DNA of 64,000 bases from Plasmopara viticola. Its lineage: Eukaryota > Oomycota > Peronosporomycetes > Peronosporales > Peronosporaceae. Shown here in pieces: positions 32,521 through 45,500 of this stretch (its first letter is position 1; each line of letters opens with the position of its first letter). The position numbers and the translations under genes are program-made. A model generated the notes under the pieces. It was not told the DNA's origin. It saw nothing but the letters and a program-made list of their open reading frames with translations, and made no database searches. The stretch spans positions 1,116,001 through 1,180,000 of the forward strand of contig MBPM02000007.1 of NCBI GenBank assembly GCA_001695595.3. Reading direction: 5' to 3'.

Positions 32521-34949
32521 AGATTTACGTACAAAGCATAGTGTTAGTAGGAAAACAAAGCGCCGCCCACAAGCTCATTAATTTTTTTCTATTAAAAAAT
32601 AAGGCTCCAAACCCAATTTTTTTCAACAGCTTTTTAAATTCATAATAAAAACGGAAAGAGCTAAGAGTTCTGATTTTACTTTGAATTCTTTAAATGATTG
32701 GTCAATAGCTACACTTTTGATCTGAAATAGATACACAACCTTATGATCATTCCTTTTTATGACGGAAAGCAGTCAAGTTGATGTGAATTTTATTATATCA
32801 CCTCTTGGCTTACATACAATAGGAGAGGGATGCATAATGTTAGTAAAAATATAGCGCGGTGGCAATACAAGATAGTAAAAACCATCAGAGTGGTAAAATT
32901 TTGACGTAATGATCTTAATCGTCTGGAAAATCCTCTCCTCCTTTTCCTTTTTTAACCCATCATCTTGACATCTAAGAAAATTAATTTATAGGTCTGCATC
33001 CTCTGTCCAAAATCCTCCATACCCATAGTTAAGAGTGCGACTTGCTTATTTATTGGGTTGGAGACACCTCACATAAAAATGTTTTAGCGCTTCCAAAATG
33101 TCAAACTGGCGCTTAGAACTTAAGTCTGAGCATGGAAATCAGAACAATAGCACCACAACCAAATACGAATTTGAGAGGCCGTGTTTGATCTGTAAAGCGC
33201 TCATTGCTTCCCAACCTCAAGTGATCATGACAAAGCCACTCAACAAATTTCTAGGACTTCGTCAAAATCTCGTCTTTGCATTAAGTCTTTAAATAGAATT
33301 ATGCAGATCATGTGCTGCGTGGTTGGACGCATTTGGGTTTTTCGTCAAAAGCCATGCCGTGGAGCATTTGGATTGACTCCTAATTGTAAAGGATTTGAGC
33401 TTTTCCAAAAAGACAAGTAAAAATCATTACGGCCGGATCAAACATCATACGTCACAACACAAAATGGCTGGATCGCGTTGGTGTGATGCGCCTTCGTAAC
33501 AAGCTGCAGACTAAACTGGCTACACATGAATTGCTTGCTCTTATCTGATCGGCTGTTTTGGACTTGTCTACTACACTACTACTACTACTTATGCCACCAA
33601 GACTACAGCGACGGCACTGGTAAAGCGCCGGTGAGGTGCCACGTGCATCTATCAACTCGTCTGAGAGTCGTAGTCCTGAAAAGCACAATGCATTTTTAGA
33701 CAGCTGTATTGAAGGTCAAGATTCATCGGCACAATTTTTGTCAGCTCAATATTGTACGCGGACCTATACCAATTCTGACCTGTAAATTTTGCTATTTATT
33801 AGCGAACTTGCCGTTTCGAGTCGTTTTTCTTAAACTTGCTTGAATGTTTGCTACCATTTTTGTTGGCCATTATTGAGCCGACGAAATCACATCTATTAGC
33901 CTGCTATATACATCAAGCCAACGTTTTGCAAATCGACAGCAATTTTAATAACGTTATTAAACTCACATCAAAGATCTAAAGGAGAACTTTCAGCGAAATT
34001 TTATAACTCTAAAAAAGCGCCTGCGCTTCAAGTTATCGAAAATATTGGTTGCTTCAACCCGTTTAAAAGTGAAAAGCTTAGCGATTCGTGAGCCTCATTT
34101 TTTCGGGTACAAAACCATAAAAATACTAGCGCATCGTCTATCCAGTGCGTCGTTAAGCAAGCTATTTGGTCCTTTGGTCTATCAATCAACTTCAGACTGA
34201 TACGCTTTGAGTTTTTAGCAAGCACGTTTTGAGCAATCGGAATAGTGTTTGCAGAGCTAAGAGGTATACTGCAAACAACCAGAATCAGCTTTGCTAGGGA
34301 AACATAGCAAATAAATACCTACTTAGCTTACTCGACTAACAAAATCTAGCCAGTAGCTCTAATTTGTAGTGGCTTGTATACCCAGCAATATCGTTCGTCT
34401 AATGGAGTCTTGATGGGCGAACGCATTGTGTGGCCTACATATGAGCGCCACCCTCAAGCGCAATAACTTTTCTTTATTTAAACCAAATGCGAGCATAATA
34501 TTTCGCAAGAACAGCCATCTAATCATTCGTTGTGGCATGTGAGGCAAGTCTATTGCCGTTCACAAGAATGCGTCTCTATTCACTACAAATAGCTCAACGC
34601 TAAACATTGCAGACGAATCGTATTGAGTGCAAACCGATTGGCGGAAATTTCTTGTCTCAATTAAAAGGCAGCTATGAGCTGCCTGGACAGCAGTAAATTA
34701 CTCAAGATCGTCGTTGTAATGGAAAGAGTTGACTAAGTCTAAAGCGGTGCAAACGATGCTTCATGACGTCGACCCACTCGGCGAAGCCAGCACTGGCTCC
34801 CGCTGAAAATCTTGCTTGATGGTATGTAAAGCATATAAAAAGCTTAAGTCGTTGATCGTTCTTTGTCAAAATATTGGGCGAACGCTTTCTTAGACTTGCA
34901 TACCCAGCACTATACATTCCACGAATTGTAATTGTAGTGATGGCCAATG

Positions 34950-36692
34950 CGCGACTGCTTCTATTTTCCTAAAGCCCGCACGTGTTTTGCAGACTTATGT
35001 TTCCTACTTGAGGAACTTCGCTAACCGCATTCCGTACCCACCAATCTAGCTATGTCTCCAGCATTTGAAGCGCTACTTTTAGCGTCTTTAGCAGCCGGTG
35101 CTACCAGTGGAGCCTGCATTTGCGCAGAAGAAGCATTTCCAGAAGTCATTACGGCTACTTCATAAATTGTCAGTACCTTTGCTACCATCAGATTTATTTT
35201 GTGCTTTTTGCCCAGGCTTCCATTCCTATGCACAAAAAGACTCACCGAATCCCTCTTGCATTACTATGCGGCTGGCACATCTGGTCTTGCCACACCAAAT
35301 GATTGAGAGTTCGTTCTATCTGCCAGGATTAAGTACGTCAAGGACAAAAGAAATAAGAAAGGAAGCATTTCAAACTTGAACTTGTTACGACCTTAAGCTG
35401 TCTCCGACTAATCAACATAGTCTTTAAAGGAAGAAAATCATAATACTTTGATGGGGCGCAGTCAATTGCTGACGAGCAATCTCTTTTAATCGGCCAGAGT
35501 CTACCGAGGCCCGACCTCGTAAGCTTGCGTATCCAATTAGTAGCGCGACGCTCATGGGTTTCATCTAAGTGCTGTCAGCATCTCTAGGTATAAGTTATCA
35601 AATTTATGGTGCGTATCAACCACACACCCATCACAAAAGACTCACTTTTCCTTAGTGGAGCGCTCGCCTCTGACTCAAAACTTATGTATTTTTGGGTGGG
35701 GGGCTTGGCTCTACCAGCGACCTATTAAGTCGTTGAGTGAGAAAGAAATTGACGTCGTAGATTCCCTTCGGGGCAGGGACGAATCATGTGCCTTTGGTTG
35801 CCGCAGCTACCGTAGCGGATTTTGCTTCGTTCGGCAGCAATTGAGTCTATTGTGATTGGACCCGAGTCAGCGGACTAGCAGACCCTATTACCCGTGTCAT
35901 TGTACAAGAAAACACCTATCAACGGCATTCCGAAGAAGCAAGCCTGTCTGTGGCTGCTCTCATCTTGAAGATTGCTTTCAGTTTCTCTTTTTGTGTTGCT
36001 GTCAGAATGCTAAGGAATTGAGCTATTCTTACAAGGCGACAATGAGCACAGTAACCTTGAGATCATAAAGGAATGGCGCCCCCCTAATGAAGGCCGTCGA
36101 CTATATTAATTCGTTTCTATATTTATAGTCACGATTAGCCTTCTCGTAGGAAAGAAGCGTGCGCGTTAGCGGAACTTAAAGCGTACCAGAAGGAATGTAG
36201 CTCTAAACTTTTCCGTCATATCTTCTGAATCACAAAGAACCTAGATGAAGCGGTTTTGGCCTCTTAGATGAAAGAATGCGAACGCGCACCTGATCATCCG
36301 TGTTCGAAGCCTAAAAGATTCTACCTTTATTCAAAGAGGAAAGTTCTGATTTATTTTTTATCTTGAGACTTAAGTCTAAGTTTTACCGAACAAAGAGCGC
36401 AAACACGGGCGCTACCGAAACCTTAGCCTATGCTGTCTGAGTCCTCGATCGTTGAGAGCTCATACGCCGTAACGCATTTTAGCTGCATGGTAGCAGAGAG
36501 AGCGGCATATGCAGCCTCCTCCAAAGGCCCATAAAAGCTTAAAAATCTTTCGAGTTGTGTCCGGCGAATGCGAAAAGATACCTTGGTACCTTTGCAACAC
36601 TCCAGAAAGACAGTCTGCTTGCGTAGGCAAAGTTTTGAATACGATATATTTTTAAGGCGTGAAGGGGCCTTCCTTACGATGTGCATACACAT
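34950..36692 (-). pseudogene. Decayed gag-like gene with zinc-knuckle remnant, family unknown
   Basis: An open frame of 89 residues at 36423-36692 contains RIRRTQLERFLSFYGPLEEAAYAALSATMQLK. The related stretch in the right arm keeps FYGPLDEAAST.ALSATQ, so the frame was once selected. About 600 bp further on, near 35740-35830, is ERSKIRYGSCGNQRHMIRPC. This fits C-x2-C-x4-H-x4-C with the first cysteine changed to Tyr, and the 12.6-kb copy still has FCDYCG there. Near 35021-35150 is a conserved SSAQMQAPLVAPAAKDAK block. The order suggests a retroelement gag or a zinc-knuckle gene. I cannot say which. Confidence 0.35.
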
Positions 36693-36930
36693 TTATACAG
36701 TATTAAGCTTATAAGCGCTGTGCTAATAAATCAGGAACCCGGTATCAAGCACGCTGTAACCGCGTATATTTGGCTGTTCCTAATCTCATCCTGGGAAGCG
36801 TCTTTGCTACAAAACCAAAGCTGACATTGTTGAGTTTTATGCTAGTTCAGTAAAAGGTTGACGTAGTAAAAGTGAAGATTGACGATCGTCAAAAATCCAA
36901 TCTCTTGACAAATAAAATTTCTATGTTAAT

Positions 36931-38846
36931 TTTCGCACGGAAGTCTGAAAGAACTATTGCTCAACTGACTGATTATTCTGAACTGATCTGTTGAGCAAAT
37001 AAAGTATTGCTAGGTGGTTTATTTCCATTATGATTCCGAAAAGCGATTGTCTTGGTATGACACAGTGATCAATTGAAAAGTTGGGTCGGTGTCGCGGTTG
37101 CGGAACGGCAATTACCATGGCTGTATTTCAGCTAAAGCGCGTCGGACATTCATTTGATATAGTAAATTTTGACTTTACTTTCATTCAGTTGTGTGACTTT
37201 CGCTAGTAGCAGCTACACCGGCCGAGCAAACGCTAGCTTGCAGTCGCGACAATACGTAAACTCGAAACGTCAAGAGACTACGGCTCGATGAATCGGTGTT
37301 TCCTAATAGATGCTTCCTGGTTAGTGATTCAAGTACATGCTGTTTACTCCCGCCTTATTCAATTCTGATCTCACCTTTGCTTTCCTACCCCTGTTTTGAT
37401 AGCTTATCCGCGCAAAATATTCAATCGCAAGATAATTGATTCGTTGATGGAGGCAGAACAATAGACAACCAAGCATCTTTTAAAAGCCACTATTCAAAAC
37501 ATCTATTTACAAGTTTCTTATACAAAGCCACAATTGACTTTCTACTGTTCTGTCTCGCTATCTATTATTCATCACCCATTGTGTCTAAAGTATTGCATTT
37601 GACATGTAACGGAACATTTGTATCATGACATTTGTTCTCGCTATAAAAAAACAGCTTAAGAGCTGTCGCGTTGCGATCGTAATAATCCACCGATTACTTA
37701 AAATACAGTTGCATCATTATGATGATGCAACTGTAAATATTCCGCTGTAAAGTTTTTTCGCGGCTTACCCCCTTAGATTTAAGGACACAGCACATGCCAA
37801 GCACGAATACTACCCGAAACCAAATCGACTGTCATTTTCTCTTCAAGCACCTAGAAGTAATTGCTATTTCTTCGTTGCACTAACATTGCATACTACTGCT
37901 TCTGAATTTCAGTTACACCGACCTTTTATATACGACTTAATCACCATCGGTGCATGCAAAAGTCCACGCGATCTTTGCTTTGGATTCTGCCAATGTTTTG
38001 TTGGAGAGTGCGAGCACTTTAACGATACGAGCTGCATTCCATTAAAGTCCAGAACTAACACGCGACAATTACGAGATACCAACAGCGACAATTGCGAGAT
38101 ACCGGCAACAACAACTGCCGAGTATTTATCGTCTTCTAAAGGCCATGGTATGTTTGCGTCTCTCGGAAATAAGTGACCTTCAAATGCCACCTCAGTGTAT
38201 CTCGAACAGGAGCTTGTATTAAGCACTAGCTACTGTGCTTGTCAGAGTTCCTCCGTCGCCTCCAGTAGTATCATAATTTGTGATAAATCCCACCACTGGA
38301 AAGCACAGCAAGGCAGAATTTAACGCAGCCGATGGCTCTTCGTGCGGAGTCACAGCTGTAATGTAGCTAGCCAATCCTGGGCACTACTAGACAGGTATTC
38401 TCAGCTGCCCGTTTTCATTCCGAAAATTCTTTTTAACATATGTGGCCATATTTGTAATTCATAGTGCTTCTCATTTTTTTTGCATTGCTTCCCCTCCCCT
38501 AAAGACTCCCCCAATCGCCAATAACTGCGTGGTCAAGTGCGTACACTTACCTTCTCGTGTTGGCAGTGTTTCTATACCTTGTTGCTGCTACACGTCAATT
38601 GCTTCGGTTCTTTCGCAGCTACCTAACTGTTTGGCTCAAGTAAAATGTAGATGCAAGGATCAAATGATGTGCTAACTAAGTGTCTGACGTATTGTAGAAA
38701 GAAGCACCTACACTGTCACGATCCACGCAGCGTGCTCACTCGTTCTGCCTGGTGTGTGCCTGCTATCGCCAATTCTTCTCTTTCACGCTTATCGATCCAA
38801 TTTTGTGTTTTGATTGTACAATCTCGTGGCACAGTCAACTTTCATC
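36931..38846 (+). promoter_or_regulatory. 5' flank of the copia-split effector
   Basis: This 1.9-kb flank has relatives at 47361-48046 plus 52485-53316 (rearranged) and before the intact effector at 22870-23396. Its last 240 bp hold the shared promoter-like block, with GCTCACTCGTTCTGCCTGG at 38734, about 113 bp before the start codon. It contains a perfect 14-bp inverted repeat with a 4-nt loop at 37704-37735 and a short tandem duplication near 38055-38105. No gene is visible. Confidence 0.5.
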
Positions 38847-40285
38847 ATGCGGTTTTGCTACTTACGCATTGCTTTACTTACCAGTGCCTTTGCTGCGAAT
38901 ACGTTTGCTGACACAGCGGAGACGGATGCCGAAGTGGCCGCATTTGTCCATAACAATTCTGCTGCATCAGCGGTCACAGAGACTCACGAGGTGACGGAGG
39001 TCGATGACGAAGACAGAACAGGGATGGCGATCGCAGAATTTGCCGAATTGATTGGAAAGGTTGCAAGTACTATAGTGAGGAGTCTCAAGAAAGAAGTCCT
39101 TGACCCAATTATGAAAGACAAAATGGTTTTGCAAGCAGTCTATAATGGTTTGTGTCTACGTGACCCAAATATTAACGTTTTAGCCTCCAAGGAATGGATC
39201 TGGTGGGCTTATTTAGTCTGCCACATCGGCCGTCATTTTGAAGAGAATGATTACGAGTTTCTCATTGAGGCAATATATGACGCCGAAACATTGTCTAAGA
39301 TATTAATCACCGCGACCAATGCTGAAAGATCAAAGGCTTTGGCTATGAATTTGTTCAAAGCTGCAAACAATGAAGTCAAGGGTCTGGTCCTCAGACAAAA
39401 GCATGAACTTGCCAGCGAACTATTCCATCAGGAAGTACACACGGCAGAGGAGATTTCTAAGATTCGTCGTACTCGTATCTTGGCGTACGTGGAGTACTTC
39501 CAAAGGCTCCCAGACAAGAAGTATCACATTTTGATCAGCTACCTAACGATTTTGCTCAAATTTAACAAGTATGCTGTTGGCAATGTGCTATCAGTCTCCC
39601 GAATGAGTTCTGAGGATGCTGCTTTGCTCCAAATTTTACTTTCGCTACAAAATTTTCACGAACAAAGATGTCTTGATGATTTAGTGTCCATTTGGTTGGA
39701 TGTGAACATACCCCCGTCTAAAATCGTGTCCATGCTGGTGCAAAATAAAGCGGAAGCTGATTGGTTCACCATTCTTTTCTCGAACCGGCCATCGAAAAAC
39801 TTTTGGTTGCACTACCTTGATAAGTACAATGCAATAAGTACTAAAGACAGCGTTACACATTCCGCAAATCTCGATCTCGAGCAAGTTTTGCAAATGCTGT
39901 TTGCGGTAGAGCAAGTGTCGCCTGCAGTCGACAAACACATGGCGTACAGCACTATTCTTAAGGTGCTGACTGCACCATCCACTGCCCATCTCAGCTCGAT
40001 TTATGAAAATGTGATTAAGTTGACGTCGATTTTGTTGCTGGAAGGAACACTTCCGTCCAATGTTTTGATTATGCTGATGAGCGATGAAGCATACGCTGAC
40101 AGATTTAATATAGTATTTGTAAATCAGTCATCGAAAAGCTTTTGGGTGCGCTACCTAAAAATGTACATTGGATCAAATTTTGATGCCGAGAAACTTAACG
40201 CACATCGCAAATACCGATTTCCAGCAGCTACTGACAATGCTGCTTGATATAGGAAGTTACGCATTATCTGCAGCTGATACATACT

Positions 40286-40431
40286 TGTTAAGAAGAAAGT
40301 AAAAACCGAAGTGAATATATTTATCCTGACCAATGAATGGCTACCATATGTAATTACTAATTGTGACGTACTTGTAATTACTGTAAAGCCATCCACCTGT
40401 TCAACATGCATTCAGCGGTGTAATGTTAACA
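40286..40431 (-). repeat. 3' LTR of copia element C
   Basis: This is a 146-bp LTR, identical to the 5' LTR of the same element. Confidence 0.95.
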
Positions 40432-40444
40432 CTCCCACTCACCG

Positions 40445-43400
40445 CTAATGCTGTGTGTCCTTTGTTGCTGACTTGGTCTTGATTCCGGAGGCTTCGCGCA
40501 GATACTTCAGCATCTTGGTTCCAAGCGCCTTGGTTAGCATATCTGCAAGCTGACTCTTCGTATCAATGTAGCCAATCTTGAGTAATCCATGCTGAACGTT
40601 CTCCCGAATAAAGTGATGTCTGATGTCCACGTGCTTTGTATGTGCGTGGTAGCCCGCGTTGTTTGCCAAAGCTATCGCACCTTGATTGTCTCCCATATTT
40701 GCGTGCCTCCCACTTGTTCTTGACCCATGTCCTTGAGCATTGCGCGCGCCCAAAGTACTTCTTGTGTGCACAAGCTGAGCGCCATATACTCTGCTTCTGC
40801 GGAACTTAGTGCAACTGTTCTCTGATACTTGGACTTGAATACAACCGGAGCTTTACCAATGTTGATCAACACACCTGAGACAGACCGTCTGTCATCGGTG
40901 TTGCTACCCCAGTCAGCATCCGAAAAAGCTTCAACAATCACCTTTCCCGTCCCTCTTTGATAAACGATCCCATGATGACGTGTCGAATTTAAGTAGCGCA
41001 ATACACGAATTGCGGCGTTCCAATGTGGCAACCCCGGTTTTTCGAGAAATCGAGACAGTTGTGTCACGATGTATGCGACGTCCGGCCGAGTGCAAGTTGT
41101 AACATATAGCAGACATCCAATTAGTGAGCGGTATGGTCTTGACCGCATCTCTGAACGCTCAGCTTCTGTACTTGGTGACTGTGATGTTGACAGTTGAGAC
41201 CGGACGTACACGGATTGTCGACGTTCTTGGCGTTTTTCTGCCCAAATCGCTCAGCCACGTCGCTAATGTAGCGTGTTTGCTTGATCATTAGTGTGGAAGC
41301 TGTCATGTCGTGGTCGATCTCCATGCCCAAGATGAACTTCGCAATACCGAGATCCTTCATCTTGAAAACACTTTTAAGCATCCCCTTGACCTCTAGAATC
41401 TCGTCGCTCGTCTTGGCTGCAATGATCATATCATCGACATAAAGACATACGTACACAAAACCTTCTTCCACTTTCTTTACGCATTGATCCGCTCCACAAC
41501 TTTTAAAATCGTTCTTCTTGAAGACGTGGTCGATTGTCTTGTTCCAAGCGCTTGCAGCTTGCTTGAGACCATATATAGCTTTGTTCAGCTGACACGCAAA
41601 ATCTTGAGCTCCCTTAACACCAATTGGAACTTCCATGTGAACACGATCCGACAGTACACTGTTGAGAAAGGCGGTGTCGACGTCCAGCTGTTCCATTTTG
41701 TAGCCTAATACCGCACACACTGCGAGTACAACTCGAATTGAGTTCATGTTGGCCACTGGAGAGTAAGTCTCGAAGAAATCCACGCCGTATTTCTGCTTGA
41801 AACCTTTAGCCACCAATCGTGCTTTGTAGCGCACAACACATCCATTCTGGTCACGCTTCTTAGCAAAGACCCAGCGGCATCCAATCGTACGTCCAATTGA
41901 TTCTCGTGGAACGAGTGTCCATGTTTTGTTTTTGTGATGCGACTGCAATTCGGCGTCCATCGCTTGTCGCCACTGTTCTGCCTCATCACTAGACATTGCC
42001 TGCGCATACGTGGTAGGCAAGTCTGATTCTTCACCAACACTCACAGCGTAAGCGAGAATAGCTTCAGCTATCAGGCCGTCTTCATCAATCCTTGCACGCT
42101 TTGAAGATGGTGGTCCTTCGCTTCCTCCCAGACTTTCATCGGCATCTGATCCGTTTTCCAGCAATAACATTGGTTCATTTGTACGCCTTGAACGTTCCAC
42201 TTGCGGTCGAAATACCAATCGATCTTCCTGTGCATCCAGTGTAGGAGGTCTGTACTCTGTCAGATCAGAGTGTACTGAGGTCGGTAATCGAAGCATCTCG
42301 ATCCTTGACTCATTTGTGTCGGACTCCTCTTCATTCATTGGAGCATCTGAAATTTCATCTTCTCTTTCACCTTCAATAAGTTCATCTTGATCTTGTTGGT
42401 GTTCCGTCGGCCCGGACACAGCACTTTCATCGTTGTCTTTGGTAACGTGTATCACTTTTATTTGTTTGGGCGAGTGTGTCTCATAAATGCCGCCCACTTC
42501 ACGCTCGTCCAGCTTCACCGACCGTGATACTGATATCTTGTCTTTCTCCAAATCGTAAACTCGGTATCCCTTGGTGTCTTCGGCATAACCAAGGAACATG
42601 CACTTGAAGCTTTTGGCTTCGAGCTTCGTCCTCTTTACTTGATCAACGTGAGCATATCCATGAGACCCAAACACCCTAAGATGATCCATCCGTGGCTTCA
42701 TCTTAAATCCCAGTTCATATGGGGTGTTGTTTGGGTGCATTGTATTAGGAGAGCGGTTGATCAGGTACACCGCAGTGCTTACTGCCTCTGCCCACCAACA
42801 TGTCGGAACACACTTGTAGTGTAGCATGCTCCGTGCCTTTTCCATTATCGTACGGTTCATTCGTTCTGCAATACCATTTTGTTGGGGACTGTATGGTACT
42901 GTACGCTGATGTATGATACCGTTCCGCTGACATAAATTCGTAACTGTCTTGTTGACAAACTCCGTTCCGTTGTCCGAACGCAGGCACTTGATACGGGTTC
43001 CCCACTGATTCTCATGCAGTGCTTTAAACATCGTGATCTTGTCGGCAACTTCACTCTTCTTTGCCAGAAAGTAAGCCACCACATATCGTGAATAATCATC
43101 CACAAACGTCAAAATGTATTTAGCACCTCCTTTTGAAAGTGTCTTCATGGGTCCCATCACGTCCGTGTGAACTAACTCCAATACACGCGATGTCTTTGTC
43201 ATGGAGCGTCCTGGAAAGGCTTCGATCGTCTGCTTGCCCTTCATGCATCCACCACACAGGGTCTTGATACCTTGTTTAAGCGCAGGAATACCTTCTGTGG
43301 ATCGCATAGTTTTCACTAAAACGTCCTCACTTGGATGTCCCATGCGAGCGTGCCATAACTCCCACTGACTATCAACTCCCGAGTATTGCACCAATCGTGC

Positions 43401-44543
43401 CTCCTCTTGCTGACAATCCAGTGTGTAAGCTTTCCCATTTCTTGTCCCAGTTGCCAAAGCTTCGTTCTTGTCCCAAATGATGCACGAAGCACGCTGAAAC
43501 TCCACACTTAGTCCACGTTCGGCAAGCTTTCCCACCGACAGTAGACGTCTGTCAAGTCCAGGGATAAGCAGCACTTCCATCATCGATATGCGTCTTCCAT
43601 CTAAGCCGATAAGCTTCACTGTTCCAGCTCCTTCGACGCGTAACTTTCTGCCATCTGCAATTGTTACCTTGATGTCGTCTTTAAGTTGCTTGAAGTCGAT
43701 CAAGTCACTTCGGTGAGGGGTCATGTGTGACGTCGCACCACTGTCGATCAGCCAGCTTACTGATTTCTCATCCCCCACAGCAAACACTGCATCATTACCG
43801 CTATAACGGTTTCTGGAACGGTTCTCAGCAGCTGGGCAGTCCCGCTTCATATGACCAGTCTGGTCACAATTGAAGCATTTTCCCCGAAAACCGCCGCCCT
43901 TGCGTGGCGCGTAAATCTTGCGGCCACTTCCTCGTCTGCCCTTGATCCGTCCATCATTGTCTGTGGCTCGAAACGCTTTCTCACTTGCTTCCTTCTTCTG
44001 TAGTTTGTCTGACTCCTTCAACAGCTTCTCCTTGACTTCGATCAGAGTGATGTCCTTGGCGTTCTCCACGATAGAAGATATTATTTCATATTCCGCCGGC
44101 AAGCTGCTCAGAAGCACCACTAGCTGTCTTGATTCATCCACCGGCTCTCCCGTCATCTGGAGTCCCACGACCAGCTCATCGAACGCGTCCAGATGTTCCA
44201 CCATGCGAGTGCCACTCTCCATCTTAAACTCATGAAGGCGCCGTGTCATCGTGACACGGTTGTGTAAAGTGGAACGATGGTAGAAATCGCGAAGCGTTCC
44301 CCATGCCTCCAAGGCACGAGTAGCAGACCGTATCTTGGTCTGGTGTTGTATCTCGACGCCCTGGGCAATTATACCCAATGCCTTGGCGTCATTCACGAGC
44401 CACGTCTCCGTTATTTCGCTCTCGCCCTTCGCGCCCATAATGTGTCCCAGCAGCCCTTTTCTTGCGAGGGCCATTCTCATGTTGAACTCCCAATGGTAGT
44501 AGTTACCATCTCCTAGGAGGACTTCGGTGCGCTTGGTAGTCAT
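40445..44543 (-). pseudogene. Copia element C gag-pol polyprotein with two frameshifts
   Basis: The frame starts at 44543 (MTTKRTEVLLGDGNYYHWEF) and is open for 1140 codons. It covers gag, the zinc knuckle C-F-N-C-D-Q-T-G-H-M-K-R-D-C (about 43835-43880), protease LIDSGATSHMTPH, integrase (VHTDVMGPM, RSDNGTEF, NGIAERMNRT) and reverse transcriptase with LYVDDM near 41430-41445. One base is missing near 41190-41200, where KLS of the relatives becomes a shifted frame. A second is missing near 40689-40694 (GGAAGAC type to GGAGAC). The RNase H end with LADMLTKALGTKMLKYL follows near 40490-40560. Two single-base losses are the only obvious barrier to activity. It is about 70-75% like B and D in the variable linker after integrase and higher elsewhere (my visual estimate). 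Confidence 0.92.
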
Positions 44544-44591
44544 GGCGGTGACGGTGTGGTGATGCGAGGCTGTTGTTTGCGGCTGTTAACC

Positions 44592-44737
44592 TGTTAAGAA
44601 GAAAGTAAAAACCGAAGTGAATATATTTATCCTGACCAATGAATGGCTACCATATGTAATTACTAATTGTGACGTACTTGTAATTACTGTAAAGCCATCC
44701 ACCTGTTCAACATGCATTCAGCGGTGTAATGTTAACA
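44592..44737 (-). repeat. 5' LTR of copia element C
   Basis: This is a 146-bp LTR. The effector coding sequence resumes directly after the ATACT duplication at 44738. Confidence 0.95.
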
Positions 44738-45500
44738 ATACTCGGCGAGTAGCACAATTCTTAAGATACTGATTTCGCCAGAAATTGCCAACGTCATCGC
44801 GTACCAAACGTATTTGGAAATGATGACATCGAACTGGTTGCAGCAGGGGTTTACTCCGTCCAATATTGTATACATGCTCTTGCTCGAAGAGGCGGAATCC
44901 GACTACTTCAAGATCATTTTTACGAACGAGCAAAGCTCAAAGTTTTGGGAGGAGTACGCAAAGTTGTTTTACGTGAACACGCCATTTTCACATAATTATA
45001 TAATTCCGACGCTCATCGGTGTCTTCAGCTACGAAAACTTGAAGCAAATGTTTGAAACAGCTTTAACTGTTGGGGCAACAAGTGGAAAAGCTCAATCTCT
45101 TCTTGATCAACTTTACTGGTGGAAGCTTAGCTCGCATGGCAATTTCTAAGTGCATCTTAATAACAAAAATTAAAGTCATGGTGTACGACGACAAAGCAAT
45201 CGAAATGAATAACACCTTTTATGATGCGTTAAATAGGATTTTTTTTACTTTTGTTACGGCGGCTTTCCGCCTAGTTATCACTCGGATTCATTCTTCTCAC
45301 GGCTTTATTCTATACTGTTCGTGAAGTGTGCGGTTTACAGTCCAAGCGCATGAAGCTACGCACTAATTTAAGGAAATCTAATTTGACCATATAGATTTGT
45401 CGACTTGCAGGCAGTTTGCCACCGTCAATTGATTCGGTACGTTTAAGTAGAATGCACAATACAATTGCGGCCATCGGTGGCAAAACTTAAGTCGTGGCTA

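Larger units (their letters stand above)
32011..36930 (+). repeat. Left arm of a large inverted duplication
   Basis: The arm aligns end to end with the reverse complement of about 54660-59129. Anchors are 32020-32100 with 59030-59115, 33440-33540 with 58020-58110, 34350-34680 with 56890-57250, 35740-35880 with 55670-55800, and 36780-36900 with 54690-54820. The copies are clearly diverged and hold decayed genes on the minus strand (SPT16 tail; a gag-like stretch). No intact gene is present. Confidence 0.85.
40286..44737 (-). mobile_element. Copia element C inserted in an effector gene
   Basis: Identical 146-bp LTRs (40286-40431 and 44592-44737) bound the element, with ATACT duplicated at 40281-40285 and 44738-44742. 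It lies antisense to the effector. The primer-binding candidate GGTTAACAGCCGCAA is the complement of 44577-44591. The LTR differs from that of B and D at a few fixed sites (TGTTAAGAAG, GAATGG, GTAAAG), marking a separate subfamily. Confidence 0.96.
38847..45149 (+). pseudogene. Secreted WY-type effector disrupted by copia element C
   Basis: The ATG at 38847 begins the family signal peptide (MRFCYLRIALLTSAFAAN). An EER-like DDEDR, the EWIWWAYLVCHIGRHFEEN block and the first two W/Y modules follow, up to SKSFWVRYLKMYIG. A one-base insertion near 40184-40198 shifts the frame shortly before the transposon, so two lesions exist. Copia C lies at 40286-44737 with ATACT duplicated. The rest of the third module and the C-terminus resume at 44738 and end at the stop ending at 45149. 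A truncated protein of about 466 residues could still be made from the 5' part. The pre-insertion frameshift suggests the gene was already damaged or that the assembly has an error there. Confidence 0.88.

Noticed and set aside
33570..33600. Short ACT triplet run (and its counterpart near 57970)
   Set aside because: It is only a few units long and shared by the two arms; an ordinary microsatellite.
36423..36692. Calling the 89-residue frame an intact small gene
   Set aside because: The related frame in the right arm is broken, and downstream blocks of the same ancestral gene lie in other frames, so this is a remnant.
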